Positions 50,766-59,198 of a stretch of DNA of 64,000 nt are shown piece after piece. Under the pieces are notes generated by a model. That model had not been told where the DNA came from, did no database searches, and worked only from the letters and a program-made list of their open reading frames with translations. The stretch lies in NCBI RefSeq assembly GCF_023913775.1, contig NZ_JAMXAX010000003.1, forward strand, positions 1 through 64,000, given 5' to 3'. Position 1 is the first letter of the stretch. Each line of letters starts with the position of its first letter. The stretch comes from Acidovorax facilis. Its GTDB lineage: Bacteria > Pseudomonadota > Gammaproteobacteria > Burkholderiales > Burkholderiaceae_C. The position numbers and the translations under genes are program-made.

Positions 50766-53300
50766 TCAGAATCGGTACTTGGCGCTGAGTACTGCCGTCC
50801 GCTTCTGGCCGTATAAGCACTGATTGCCGCCGCCGACCGATTCGAAGCAGGCGGCCACTTGCTCCTTGTTCGTCAGGTTGCTTATGTTGAGCGCCAGGCG
50901 CCATGGGCCCGTGTCGTAGTGCAGGGCAGCATCAAGCAACGCAAACGACGGATTGCGAGAACTGTTCACGGCATCGTTGTAGGTGGCGCCGACATGCCGC
51001 ACACCAATGCCGATGCCAAGACCACGCCAATCACTGGTCTGAACCTTGTAGTTCAGCCAGGCCGACGCCGTTTGCTTGGGTGTCGAGGTCGGAACCTTCC
51101 CGAGATCAACGTCGTTGCTCTTGATGACCTTAACATCGTTGTACGTGTAGTTCGCGATCAGGTCTAAACCTCTGGTGATGGCTGTTTTCGCCTCCAGTTC
51201 AAGTCCCCGCGATCGCACTGCCCCCTTCTGAATCTGGTAGTCTGGATTCGCGGTGTCGATGGTCAGCACGTTGTCCTTGCGCAAATCGAACAACGCGGCG
51301 GTGTAAAGGCTGCGACCGTTGTCGGGCGTGAACTTGACGCCCACCTCATATAGTTTCCCCTGGGTCGGCTTGAAGGCATTGCTGTTGGCATCGCGACCAA
51401 TGGCCGGCAGGAAGGATTCGGCGTAGCTGAAGTACGGAGTCCAACCGGATTCGGTCAGGTAGTTGATACCGACACGACCGGTGAATTTTTTGTCCTTCTG
51501 CTCAATCGAGGTTCCAGCCATGTGGTCGAGGGTTTTTACAGTGGTCCAATCCATGCGCCCACCCAGCGTGACCAACCAGTTTCGGGTCAAGCGCATCTGA
51601 TCCTGCGCATACAGGCCCAGTTGGCTCAGGCGTTGCCCTGAATCGTCGAAATCGGCTGTTGGGGACACCGATACGGTCTGGCCGTAGATCGGATTGAGGA
51701 CGTCCAGCGTTCCCACTTCGCCAGTGAAGGTGAGGTTGCTCGTCTTCTGGCGTTCGGCGTCCAGGCCGAACAGGAGCTTGTGTTCGACATCCCCAGTCTT
51801 GATCGCACCTTCGACTTGAGTATCGATGGCGACCTGCTTGTTGTTCTCCTTGAAGACACGAACTCGGCGCTCCAGCGTACGGCCGTCGTCGGCCAAGCTG
51901 CGCGATGTGATGCGGCGATAGGTGACGTCGACATCCGACAGGCGCGTGTTCTGGCGCACGGTCCAGGCGTCATTCAATCTGTGCTCGAACAGGTAGCCAA
52001 TGGCCGCCTGATCGTGGTCAAAGCCAGTGAACTTTGGCTCTCCCACCAGAATGGACGAGGACATACGAGTGGATGCGCCTGGTGGGGTGTAAGCAAACGC
52101 AAACCCGTCGTTTCGATCGCGCAAGAACTCGGACATTATGGTCAGCGATGTATCTTTGGACAGGGTCCAGGTCAGCGAAGGTGCCAGGTACAGACGGGTG
52201 TCAGACACCTGGTCACCGTTGATGTACCTGTCCTGTGTGTCTGCCGTCAATCCAAGGCCAACCACCCGATACAGAACCTTGCCCTGCTCGTCCAAGGAGC
52301 CACCGATGTCTGCGGCGACCTGCTGTCGGTTTCGGCTGCCGAGTTGTATTTCCACCTCGCGCGGCGCATCGGCCCGGGGCCGTTTGCTGACACGATTCAC
52401 GATACCCCCTGCATCCCCCTTTCCGTACAGCACGGATGCGGGGCCACGCAGCACTTCAATGCGCTCCAGGCCGTAGGGTTCGCTGCGCTGGTTCGCGAAC
52501 GCGTTGGCATCGGTGTTCATCCGCAGACCATCCTGATAGAGCGATGTGCCGAAGCCTGAGAATCCGCGTAGGTTGAGCCAGTCATCCTGCCCACGTGTGT
52601 CTGCTCCGTAAACCTGGCTCACAACTCCCGGGACATAGCGCAGTGCCTCCATGACGGAAAGAGCGCCTCGGTCTTCTATCTCCTGTTTGCCAAGGACGGA
52701 AATCGACTGCGGCGTCTCGACGATCGGCGTATCGGTCTTGGTGCCTGTAGCGCTGCGCTTGGCGACATACCCCGCCACCGGCGCGGTCGCCGTCTCCAAT
52801 TCTGCCCCTGTCTTCACCGTCACCACCGGCAACACCGCCTCAACCGCGGGGCGCGGAGGGCTTGCTGGTGCCGGCTCCGCAGCTTGCCGCAACGCATAAC
52901 TGCCATTTGCCTGCCGCACAGCCTCCAGCCCGGTGCCGGCAAGCAGGGCCTTGATGGCTGCCTCGGCGGTGAAGGTGCCGTTCAAGCCCGGGCTGTTGCG
53001 GCCTTGCACCAGGTCCGAGGCGCCTGCCAGCAGCACCCCCGAGGCGCCTGCAAACCTGGCCAACACCGTGCCCAGCGGCCCGGCGGGAATGTCGTAGCGT
53101 TTTGGCGCTGCTTCAGCCGAAGATGCCGCCGAGCCGGTGTCTTGCGCATGGGCCACGGTGCTCCAGCCGGACGCCATCAGCGTGCCGCCCATGAGCGCAA
53201 GGTGCACGGCCAGCACCAGGGGCGTGGGCCGGAGGTGGGTCGAATGTGTGGTTTGGGGCGTGGCGGCCCTGCGGCGGGCGTGGATGGCGCGGTTGGTCAT
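50766..53300 (-). CDS. TonB-dependent siderophore receptor 2 (FecA-type, STN domain)
   Basis: The 844-residue receptor has a signal peptide ending VAHAQ near residue 53, an STN domain (KRYDIPAGPLGTVLARFAGASGVLLAG), the TonB-box-like AVLPVVTVKTG, plug motifs (ETPQSISVLGKQEI, LERIEVLRGPASVLYGKGDAGG), and a barrel ending in KYRF. It has an STN domain but no fecIR pair of its own next to it. The shared CTTTTGG/ACCGGATGA motif suggests it is read by a neighbouring FecI. Plug sequences are of the ferrichrome/pyoverdine-type siderophore receptor subfamily. Confidence 0.93.
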   Translation of the reverse strand: MTNRAIHARRRAATPQTTHSTHLRPTPLVLAVHLALMGGTLMASGWSTVAHAQDTGSAASSAEAAPKRYDIPAGPLGTVLARFAGASGVLLAGASDLVQGRNSPGLNGTFTAEAAIKALLAGTGLEAVRQANGSYALRQAAEPAPASPPRPAVEAVLPVVTVKTGAELETATAPVAGYVAKRSATGTKTDTPIVETPQSISVLGKQEIEDRGALSVMEALRYVPGVVSQVYGADTRGQDDWLNLRGFSGFGTSLYQDGLRMNTDANAFANQRSEPYGLERIEVLRGPASVLYGKGDAGGIVNRVSKRPRADAPREVEIQLGSRNRQQVAADIGGSLDEQGKVLYRVVGLGLTADTQDRYINGDQVSDTRLYLAPSLTWTLSKDTSLTIMSEFLRDRNDGFAFAYTPPGASTRMSSSILVGEPKFTGFDHDQAAIGYLFEHRLNDAWTVRQNTRLSDVDVTYRRITSRSLADDGRTLERRVRVFKENNKQVAIDTQVEGAIKTGDVEHKLLFGLDAERQKTSNLTFTGEVGTLDVLNPIYGQTVSVSPTADFDDSGQRLSQLGLYAQDQMRLTRNWLVTLGGRMDWTTVKTLDHMAGTSIEQKDKKFTGRVGINYLTESGWTPYFSYAESFLPAIGRDANSNAFKPTQGKLYEVGVKFTPDNGRSLYTAALFDLRKDNVLTIDTANPDYQIQKGAVRSRGLELEAKTAITRGLDLIANYTYNDVKVIKSNDVDLGKVPTSTPKQTASAWLNYKVQTSDWRGLGIGIGVRHVGATYNDAVNSSRNPSFALLDAALHYDTGPWRLALNISNLTNKEQVAACFESVGGGNQCLYGQKRTAVLSAKYRF

Positions 53301-53390
53301 GCTTCGTCTTCCTGGACAAGGGGTTGATCAGCGAAATCAAGCTGCCCCTTCGCGCCAACCCAGCGGAGGAATGGACGATTGGGAAGCCTC

Positions 53391-53428
53391 TCATCCGGTT
53401 AATCGAATGAGAGGCCCAAAAGCGGAAC
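53391..53428 (-). promoter_or_regulatory. candidate FecI-type promoter of receptor 2
   Basis: On the minus strand TTCCGCTTTTGG is followed after 16 bases by ACCGGATGA. It matches the motif pair upstream of receptor 1 in both halves. It lies about 90 bases before the receptor 2 start codon. Confidence 0.35.
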
Positions 53429-53486
53429 CGGTTGCGCGAAGCCCGAGAGAAATCAATGTGCTGGAACCGGTGACTGCCTGGGGTGT

Positions 53487-53531
53487 TCAGAAACTGTACT
53501 TCGCCGTCAACGTCGCTGCGCGTTGCGCCCG
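53487..53531 (-). pseudogene. orphan 3' tail of a TonB-dependent receptor
   Basis: These 45 bases encode R-A-Q-R-A-A-T-L-T-A-K-Y-S-F-stop, the counterpart of the last residues of receptor 3 (ERAATLTATYRF). Nothing upstream on this strand encodes the rest of a barrel. It is a recombination remnant fused to the DUF3016 fragment on the opposite strand. Confidence 0.7.
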
Positions 53532-53929
53532 AGCGGTATGTCGATGCGGGCGATTACGGCATAAGGGCGCAACGGAATCTCGAATCCATCGAGCGCCATC
53601 TCCAGGCCCTTGGACAACGTTGCCTGTCGGCAGGGCAAAGCCTCGACATTCGCGTGCTGGACATCGACCTCGCCGGGCGGCATGAATGGTGGCGTCCCGG
53701 CGCCTACGATGTGCGCATCATGCGCGGCATCACCTGGCCCCGGATGGACCTTCAATACACCTGGAAGGACGAAAACGGCAGGCTGCTCGCCGAGCGGCGC
53801 GAGCGCGTTTCGGACATCGACTACCTGTCGCGCAGCGCCTTCGTGCGCTTCGACAGCGATCCGCTGGTCTACGACAAGGCCATGCTCAAGGAGTGGTTTG
53901 ACGGGCGCTTGTGTCCGAAGGTGGGCTGA
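53522..53929 (+). pseudogene. DUF3016 protein, 5' end lost
   Basis: The reading frame from VAPERYVDAGDYGIRAQRN through LDIRVLDIDLAGRHEWWRPG, DVRIMRGITWPRMDLQYTW and RERVSDIDYLSR matches the DUF3016 family, which is normally a secreted ~170-residue protein. Here the signal peptide and the first residues are missing: upstream of 53522 the DNA is the inverted tail of a receptor gene. A GTG at 53483 opens the same frame but yields receptor antisense codons, so a functional product is unlikely. Confidence 0.75.
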
Positions 53930-54220
53930 AGCTCGGAGCGCAGGCCGGTCGCGATGTCTGCCGAGGCGGATGCTGCCGGCCTGGTCCAAAGACGGCAGTG
54001 GCTCGCTGGCGTAAGGCGCACTCGCCGCGACCGGGACCGGGTTCACCTTGCGAGAGCGGTTCGCACGAAAAACGGGGGCGCACCCGGTCGCACCCCAATG
54101 GCACCACCTTTCAATCCCGAGTGCTCAAAAGTCGGTGCTGGTGGGACGGTGGGGAACCGTCCCAGAGGGGAATCCGTGTTACGTCCCCAATTGTCCTTTC
54201 GTGGCTTTCCGGGAGGGGCG

Positions 54221-56719
54221 TCAGAAGCGGTACGTCGCGGTCAACGTTGCCGCTCGTTCTGCACCCTGATAGCACTCGCCGTGATAGCAGATCGTGTTGT
54301 ACTTCTTGTTTGCTAGGTTCGCGATGTTGAGCGCAAGACGCCATGGGCCGGTTTCGTAATGCACGGCCGCGTCGAAGAGCGTCACACCGCGTTCGGAAGT
54401 GGTGTTGTACTCGTCGTTCTGGCGCTTACCGATGTAGCGCACACCTCCTCCGAATCCCAAGCCGTTGCCCAAGGTGTAGTCGAGCCACGCCGAGGCGGAC
54501 TGCTTGGGCACGAGCGGTGGGGTCTTGCCGACCTCATCCGGGTCCGCGCTGTTGAGCACCTTCATATCCAGCCGTGTGTAGGCGGCAGCGATGTTCAGGC
54601 CCGGCGCGAGTTCGCCCTTGGCTTCCAGTTCGATGCCGCGCGAGCGTTGCTTGCCAATCTGGCGCTCCTCGTAGGTCGTCGGATCGTAGGTCAGCACGTT
54701 GGTCTTACGTAGGTCGAAGGCTGCGGCGGTGAACATGGCGCGCGAGCCCGCAGGCTGGAACTTGACCCCGATCTCGACTTGCTTACCGCGGCTGGGCTTG
54801 AAGGGGTCGCTGTTCGCGTCGGTGCCGCTGTTGGGCAGGAAGGACGTGGCATAACTGGCGTAGGGAGCCCAACCGTTACCCAACAGGTAGGTTATGCCTG
54901 CCCGGCCGCTGAAGGCCCGGTCTGATTGCCGAGTGTTGTTCGCGTTCAGGCGGTCGTCGGTGGTCTGGCGCACGTGATCCTGGCGGCCACCGAGGGTGAC
55001 GATCCAACTATCGCCGAATTTGATCTGATCCTGGGCGTAAAGGCCGGTCTGACGCGTCGACTGGGTCAGATTGCGCAGCGGGTTGGTGGGCAGCGTCACA
55101 TCCTGGCCGTAGACGGGAGCGAGCAGGTCGAGGTCGGGTGCTGGGCCGATGAAACGCAGCGTCTCACCTTTCTGATCGCTGTAGTCGACACCAAGCAGCA
55201 CTGTGTGCTGAACCGAACCAGTCTGAACCTTGCCCTGCACGCTGGTGTCGAGCGACGCAAGCGCCACCGAATCGTCCCAGGTCCTGGCGACGCGAGACAG
55301 TGTGTGGCCGTCCTCGCCGAGGGAGTCGGCCCAGACCACGCGGCGGCTCATGTCGATTTGGTTGTAGCGGAAGTTCTGGCGTAGCGTCCAGGCGTCGTTC
55401 AGCGCCGTTTCGAAGAGGTAGCCGATCGCGCCCTGCGACTGCTTCATGCGGCTGAAGCTGTAGTCACCCACTTTGACGTTCGTGAGAACGTAGTTCGCGG
55501 TCGCGTAGTAGGGATCTTCACCCGTGGTGTTCTTCAGGACTTCCCCGAAGACGGTTAGCGATGTCGATGAATTGGGCTGCCAGCGGAAGGACGGCGCGAC
55601 GTATGTGCGTTTGTGGTTCAGCTTGTGACCATCGGGGTATTCGTCTTGATCGTTGCTGTCGAGACCTAAGCCAACCAGGCGATAGCTCAGGTCGCTGTCG
55701 CTGCTCATCTTGTCCCCTAGGTCGAACGCCAGTTGCTTCCGCTGGAAGCTGCCGTACTGGATTTCGATTTCGCGAACCCGATCGCCGGGCTGCTTGCTCA
55801 CGCGATTGACGATGCCGCCAGCATCCCCCTTGCCGAAGACCATTGACGAGGGGCCACGCAGCACCTCCACGCGTTCAAGACCGTAGGGCTCAGTCAGATA
55901 GTAGACGGGGAGGAACGTTGGCTGGCCCAGCCCGTCCCGATAGATACCGGTCACGCCTGCGTCAAAGCCTCGCAGTAGGATGTACTCCCAACTGCGGTTG
56001 TCGGGGCCATATGTGCTCGTGGTGACGCCGGGCGTATAGCGCACGGCCTCCATGACGTCCTGCGTGCCGCGCGCCTCCATCTCCTCGCGGCCGATCACCG
56101 AAATCGACTGCGGGATTTCGATCAGCGGTGTATCCGTCTTCGTCCCCGTCGCGCTGCGCTTGGCGACGTAGCCCGCCACCGGCCCGGTCGCCGTTTCCCG
56201 CTCGGCCCCGGCCCTCACCGTTACCACGGGCAGCACTGCTTCCTTGAGCGGTGCCGCTGCCTCGGGTTTGGGCGGAGGTGGGGGACGTTTCTCCAGCAGC
56301 CAGCCGCCGTTTTGTTGCCGCACGGCTTCCAGCCCGGTGTCGGCCAGCAGTGTGCGCAGGGCGGAGGTGGGGGTGTGGCGTCCGTTCACGCCCTGGGTTT
56401 GCAGGCCGTTGGTCTGTTCGGTGGAGAAGGACAGCAGAATGCCCGCCTCCAGTCCCAGGCGCTTGAGCGCGGCGGTGAGCGGGCCGGGCGGGATGTCGTA
56501 GGTGCGGGCAGCCTCTTGCGGCGAAAACTCTTGCGGGTTGGCGGGCTGTGGGTTGGCCTGCTGGGCCAAGGCAGGCTGCGCGGCCAGGGCCATGCCCCAC
56601 ACGGCGTGCGCGGTGGCGCGGGCCAAAGCGGTGCGAACCAAGGCGGCATATTTTGAGCCGTTTGCCGAGGGCGGCGCGTGGTGGGCGGCGGATGGGGTGT
56701 GTCGGTCGGTGCGACCCAT
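54221..56719 (-). CDS. TonB-dependent siderophore receptor 3 (FecA-type, STN domain)
   Basis: The 832-residue receptor (ATG 56719; a further ATG at 56764 would add 15 residues) has a signal region ending PALAQ, an STN domain (RTYDIPPGPLTAALKRLGLEAGILLSF), AVLPVVTVRAGAERETATGP as TonB-box region, plug motifs (EIPQSISVIGREEM, LERVEVLRGPSSMVFGKGDAGG), and a barrel ending in TYRF. It belongs with fecR2/fecI2 upstream on the same strand, but a toxin-antitoxin pair on the other strand now lies between them, enlarging the gap to about 0.75 kb. Confidence 0.92.
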   Translation of the reverse strand: MGRTDRHTPSAAHHAPPSANGSKYAALVRTALARATAHAVWGMALAAQPALAQQANPQPANPQEFSPQEAARTYDIPPGPLTAALKRLGLEAGILLSFSTEQTNGLQTQGVNGRHTPTSALRTLLADTGLEAVRQQNGGWLLEKRPPPPPKPEAAAPLKEAVLPVVTVRAGAERETATGPVAGYVAKRSATGTKTDTPLIEIPQSISVIGREEMEARGTQDVMEAVRYTPGVTTSTYGPDNRSWEYILLRGFDAGVTGIYRDGLGQPTFLPVYYLTEPYGLERVEVLRGPSSMVFGKGDAGGIVNRVSKQPGDRVREIEIQYGSFQRKQLAFDLGDKMSSDSDLSYRLVGLGLDSNDQDEYPDGHKLNHKRTYVAPSFRWQPNSSTSLTVFGEVLKNTTGEDPYYATANYVLTNVKVGDYSFSRMKQSQGAIGYLFETALNDAWTLRQNFRYNQIDMSRRVVWADSLGEDGHTLSRVARTWDDSVALASLDTSVQGKVQTGSVQHTVLLGVDYSDQKGETLRFIGPAPDLDLLAPVYGQDVTLPTNPLRNLTQSTRQTGLYAQDQIKFGDSWIVTLGGRQDHVRQTTDDRLNANNTRQSDRAFSGRAGITYLLGNGWAPYASYATSFLPNSGTDANSDPFKPSRGKQVEIGVKFQPAGSRAMFTAAAFDLRKTNVLTYDPTTYEERQIGKQRSRGIELEAKGELAPGLNIAAAYTRLDMKVLNSADPDEVGKTPPLVPKQSASAWLDYTLGNGLGFGGGVRYIGKRQNDEYNTTSERGVTLFDAAVHYETGPWRLALNIANLANKKYNTICYHGECYQGAERAATLTATYRF

Positions 56720-56881
56720 GGTGTGGTTCTCCGGGATGGTTGAAGACAGCGTGCTTGTCTTCATTGCCCCGCGAGATGCGCAAAGGGATCACACTGCTTC
56801 AAAGAAGCTCTGGCTGGGCTGGTCCCGTTCCGATGTGGTGGCGTGTGCTATCTTGTACACATTCAAGCACAGGAGTCCGGA

Positions 56882-57160
56882 ATGACCACCACCATGACGA
56901 TTCGACTGGACGACGAGGTGCGCGACCGCCTCGATCAATTGGCCAGCGCCACCCACCGCAGCAAGTCCTACCTGGCGGCCGAGGCGATCCGCGATTTTGT
57001 GGAGGCCAATGAATGGCAGATCCGCGAAATCCAGGCCGCGGTCAAAGAAGCAGACGCCGGTGACTTTGCCAGCGATGAGGAGCTTGCGGCCCTCGGTGCC
57101 AAGTGGCACTCTGGCGCGGCGGCCGACAAGCCGCGCGGATCTGGTGGGGCTGCGAGTTGA
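56882..57160 (+). CDS. ribbon-helix-helix antitoxin (ParD/RelB-like)
   Basis: The 92-residue antitoxin has an N-terminal ribbon-helix-helix (TMTIRLDDEVRDRLDQLASATHRSKSYLAAEAIRDFV) and an acidic, flexible C-terminal half that should wrap the toxin. AGGAG precedes the ATG at 56882. The stop overlaps the toxin start by one base. A TG-TATCTT extended -10-like element lies about 30 bases upstream. The pair is on the plus strand, opposite to all surrounding iron genes. Confidence 0.88.
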   Translation: MTTTMTIRLDDEVRDRLDQLASATHRSKSYLAAEAIRDFVEANEWQIREIQAAVKEADAGDFASDEELAALGAKWHSGAAADKPRGSGGAAS

Positions 57161-57444
57161 TGCGGGTCCGGTGGTTGCGCACGGCGCTGCGCAACCTCGA
57201 CGACGAAGCGACTGACATTGCGATGGACGACCCCAAGGCCGCGCAGATGGTGGTGCAGCGCGTTCTTGACGCCGTGGCGGCCTTGGCGGAGCAGCCCGCG
57301 CTCGGCCGCCCTGGGCGGGTGGCAGGCACGCGTGAACTGGTGGTGCTGAAAACGCGCCACATCGTCCCCTACCGCGTACAGGGGCAGACGGTGGAAGTGC
57401 TGCGGGTGTTCCACACCTCGCGCCGGCTGCCGCTGAAATGGTGA
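57160..57444 (+). CDS. ParE/RelE-superfamily toxin
   Basis: The 94-residue basic toxin has the RelE/ParE fold pattern: VRWLRTALRNLDDEATDIAMDDPKAA, PALGRPGRVAGTRELVV, and HIVPYRVQGQTVEVLRVFHTSRRLP with the terminal H-x-x-R. ParE members poison gyrase and RelE members cut mRNA; the GRxG and YRV segments favour ParE-like but do not settle it. It overlaps the antitoxin stop (TGATG) and is complete in length. Confidence 0.88.
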   Translation: MRVRWLRTALRNLDDEATDIAMDDPKAAQMVVQRVLDAVAALAEQPALGRPGRVAGTRELVVLKTRHIVPYRVQGQTVEVLRVFHTSRRLPLKW

Positions 57445-57485
57445 CCAGGCTGCCCATCCGTTTCTGCTCAGCGCGCAGCAGCGCC

Positions 57486-58580
57486 TCACCGCGCAGCCAG
57501 CACCACCTCTGCGCCTCCCCACCAGCGGCGCTGCCGGTCAGCGCGGATGGGCAAGGCGGTCTGCAGCATGTCGAGCACCTTGTCCGGCTCGGCCAGCGGG
57601 TAGGTGCCGGACACCTTGAGCCGGGCCACGGCCGGATCAACCGCCCAGCGGCCAGCGCCGGTCTCGGTGTCACGCCGGGTCTGGCGGTTCAGTTCGGCCA
57701 CGAAGTCGGCCAGCGGCATGTCCTGCGCAACGATCATTCCCTGAGCCCAGGCCACAGCGGCGGGGTCGGCCGCCTGGGCGGGGGTGACGGCCTGGCGGTT
57801 GAAGCGTGCCGCTTCGCCCGCGCGCAAGACCGCGTCAGTACCTTCGGCGGGTAGCCCCTTGCCATGCACATCGCCTGGGCGGATGGCCACCGCGCCCTCA
57901 AACACGTTGACCAGGCTGGCATCGGCGGCGCCTGCGTATGCATCGTCCTTCAGCCGGCGCACGGCAAAGCGCGTGCCCAGGGCGCGGATGCGGCCGTGGG
58001 CGGTTTCGACGATGAAGGGGCGCCCCACTGTGTTGCGTTCGTTGCCCGGCGCGATGCTCGGCGCATTGTCGTGCGCGGTGGTGACGAGGATCTCGCCCCG
58101 CAGCAGGCGCAGCAGGCGTTCTTCGCCGCCGTAGCGGATGTCCAGCGCGGTGCCGGCATTGAGTTCCACGCGGGTGCCGTCGATCAGGGTGAGGCTGCGG
58201 CGCTCGCCGGGGCTGGTGCGCGCATCGGCGACCAACTCGGGCCAAGGGGTGTGCTCGCGCAGCGTCCAGGCGGTGCCGCCGGCAAACAGCAGCACGGCCA
58301 GCGTCTTGATGGCTTGGCGGCGCTGGGCGCGGGCTGCGCCGGTCGATGACTCGGCTGTGGCCGCCAGCGTGTCGCGGGCCAGCGCGGCGGGCATGCCCTG
58401 CAGGCGTTCGCTGAAGGCTGTCATGCGCTGCCAGGCGCGCTCGTGGTCGGGGTGGGCGTCGCGCCACTGGCGCCAGCGTTCACGGGTGGCGTCGTCCACT
58501 GTGTCGGCCTGCAGTTCCACCAGCCATTCTGCGGCTTGCTGCCGCACCTGGGGCGGAATCGGCAGCGGCTCAGCCCTCAT
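57486..58580 (-). CDS. fecR: FecR-family regulator 2
   Basis: The 364-residue protein has a cytoplasmic DUF4880-like start (AAEWLVELQADTVDDATRERWRQWRDAHPDHERAWQRM), a membrane span near residues 92-108, then the FecR domain (GERRSLTLIDGTRVELNAGTALDIRYGG, RALGTRFAVRRL) and a C-terminal DUF4974-like segment (VSGTYPLAEPDKVLDMLQTALPI). The ATG at 58580 overlaps the fecI2 stop. It regulates the sigma factor for receptor 3 by position. Confidence 0.91.
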   Translation of the reverse strand: MRAEPLPIPPQVRQQAAEWLVELQADTVDDATRERWRQWRDAHPDHERAWQRMTAFSERLQGMPAALARDTLAATAESSTGAARAQRRQAIKTLAVLLFAGGTAWTLREHTPWPELVADARTSPGERRSLTLIDGTRVELNAGTALDIRYGGEERLLRLLRGEILVTTAHDNAPSIAPGNERNTVGRPFIVETAHGRIRALGTRFAVRRLKDDAYAGAADASLVNVFEGAVAIRPGDVHGKGLPAEGTDAVLRAGEAARFNRQAVTPAQAADPAAVAWAQGMIVAQDMPLADFVAELNRQTRRDTETGAGRWAVDPAVARLKVSGTYPLAEPDKVLDMLQTALPIRADRQRRWWGGAEVVLAAR

Positions 58581-59127
58581 CGGCAAAGCAACACAGCGCC
58601 AAGGCGCGGGCAACGTAGCGCTTGACCGAAGGCACCGAAACGCCCAGCCGCGCCGCGATCTCGGCCTGCGGCAGGCCGTCGAGCTGCGAGAGCAAGAACG
58701 CCTCGCGCACTGGGCCGGGCAAGGTGCCCAGCAGGCGGTCGACTTCAATCAGGGTTTCGAGCAGCATGGCGCGCACCTCGGGCGCCGGGGCCAGCGGCTC
58801 GGGCATGGACGCCAGCGCTTCCGCCCAAGCCAACTCCAGCTTCTGGCGCCGGTAGTGGTTGGACACCAGGCCCTTGGCCACCGTGGTCAGGTAGGCGCGC
58901 GGCTCGCGCAGTTCATCCAGCGCCAGCGCGTCGCGCCGCGTCAGCAGGCGCAAAAAGGTGTCTTGCGCCAGATCGGCGGCCTGGTGGCTGCACCCCAGCT
59001 TGCGGCGCAGCCAACCGTACAGCCAACCGTGGTGGTGGCTGTACAGCGTATGCACTTGCTGCTGGATGGCGGATTCGGCGACGGACACGAACACCCTCGC
59101 GTAAACGCTGGCTGGGGTGCTCGGCAC
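58570..59127 (-). CDS. fecI: FecI-type ECF sigma factor 2
   Basis: The 185-residue sigma factor is nearly the same as FecI1 in region 2 (LYSHHHGWLYGWLRRKLGCSHQAADLAQDTFLRLL) and carries region 4 LSQLDGLPQAEIAARLGVSVPSVKRYV. The GTG at 59127 is chosen by analogy with FecI1, which also begins VPSTPA. The frame is open far upstream, but that part is antisense to the PepSY gene. A Fur-box-like sequence lies just upstream. It overlaps fecR2 by 11 bases. Confidence 0.92.
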   Translation of the reverse strand: MPSTPASVYARVFVSVAESAIQQQVHTLYSHHHGWLYGWLRRKLGCSHQAADLAQDTFLRLLTRRDALALDELREPRAYLTTVAKGLVSNHYRRQKLELAWAEALASMPEPLAPAPEVRAMLLETLIEVDRLLGTLPGPVREAFLLSQLDGLPQAEIAARLGVSVPSVKRYVARALALCCFADEG

Positions 59128-59145
59128 CTTGGCTGGTAGGTTTGC

Positions 59146-59170
59146 AATTGGGAATTGTTCGCATCTTATC
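59146..59170 (-). promoter_or_regulatory. Fur box of fecI2
   Basis: Read on the minus strand, GATAAGATGCGAACAATTCCCAATT shares GATAA-ATGCGAAC-ATTC with the box before fecI1. It lies about 20 bases upstream of the fecI2 start codon. Confidence 0.68.
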
Positions 59171-59198
59171 GTCACATGGTACCCGGGATCAATGTGGT

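Noticed and set aside
53507-54046. A 179-codon minus-strand frame opposite the DUF3016 fragment
   Set aside because: It is antisense to the recognisable DUF3016 sequence and not in the frame of the receptor tail.
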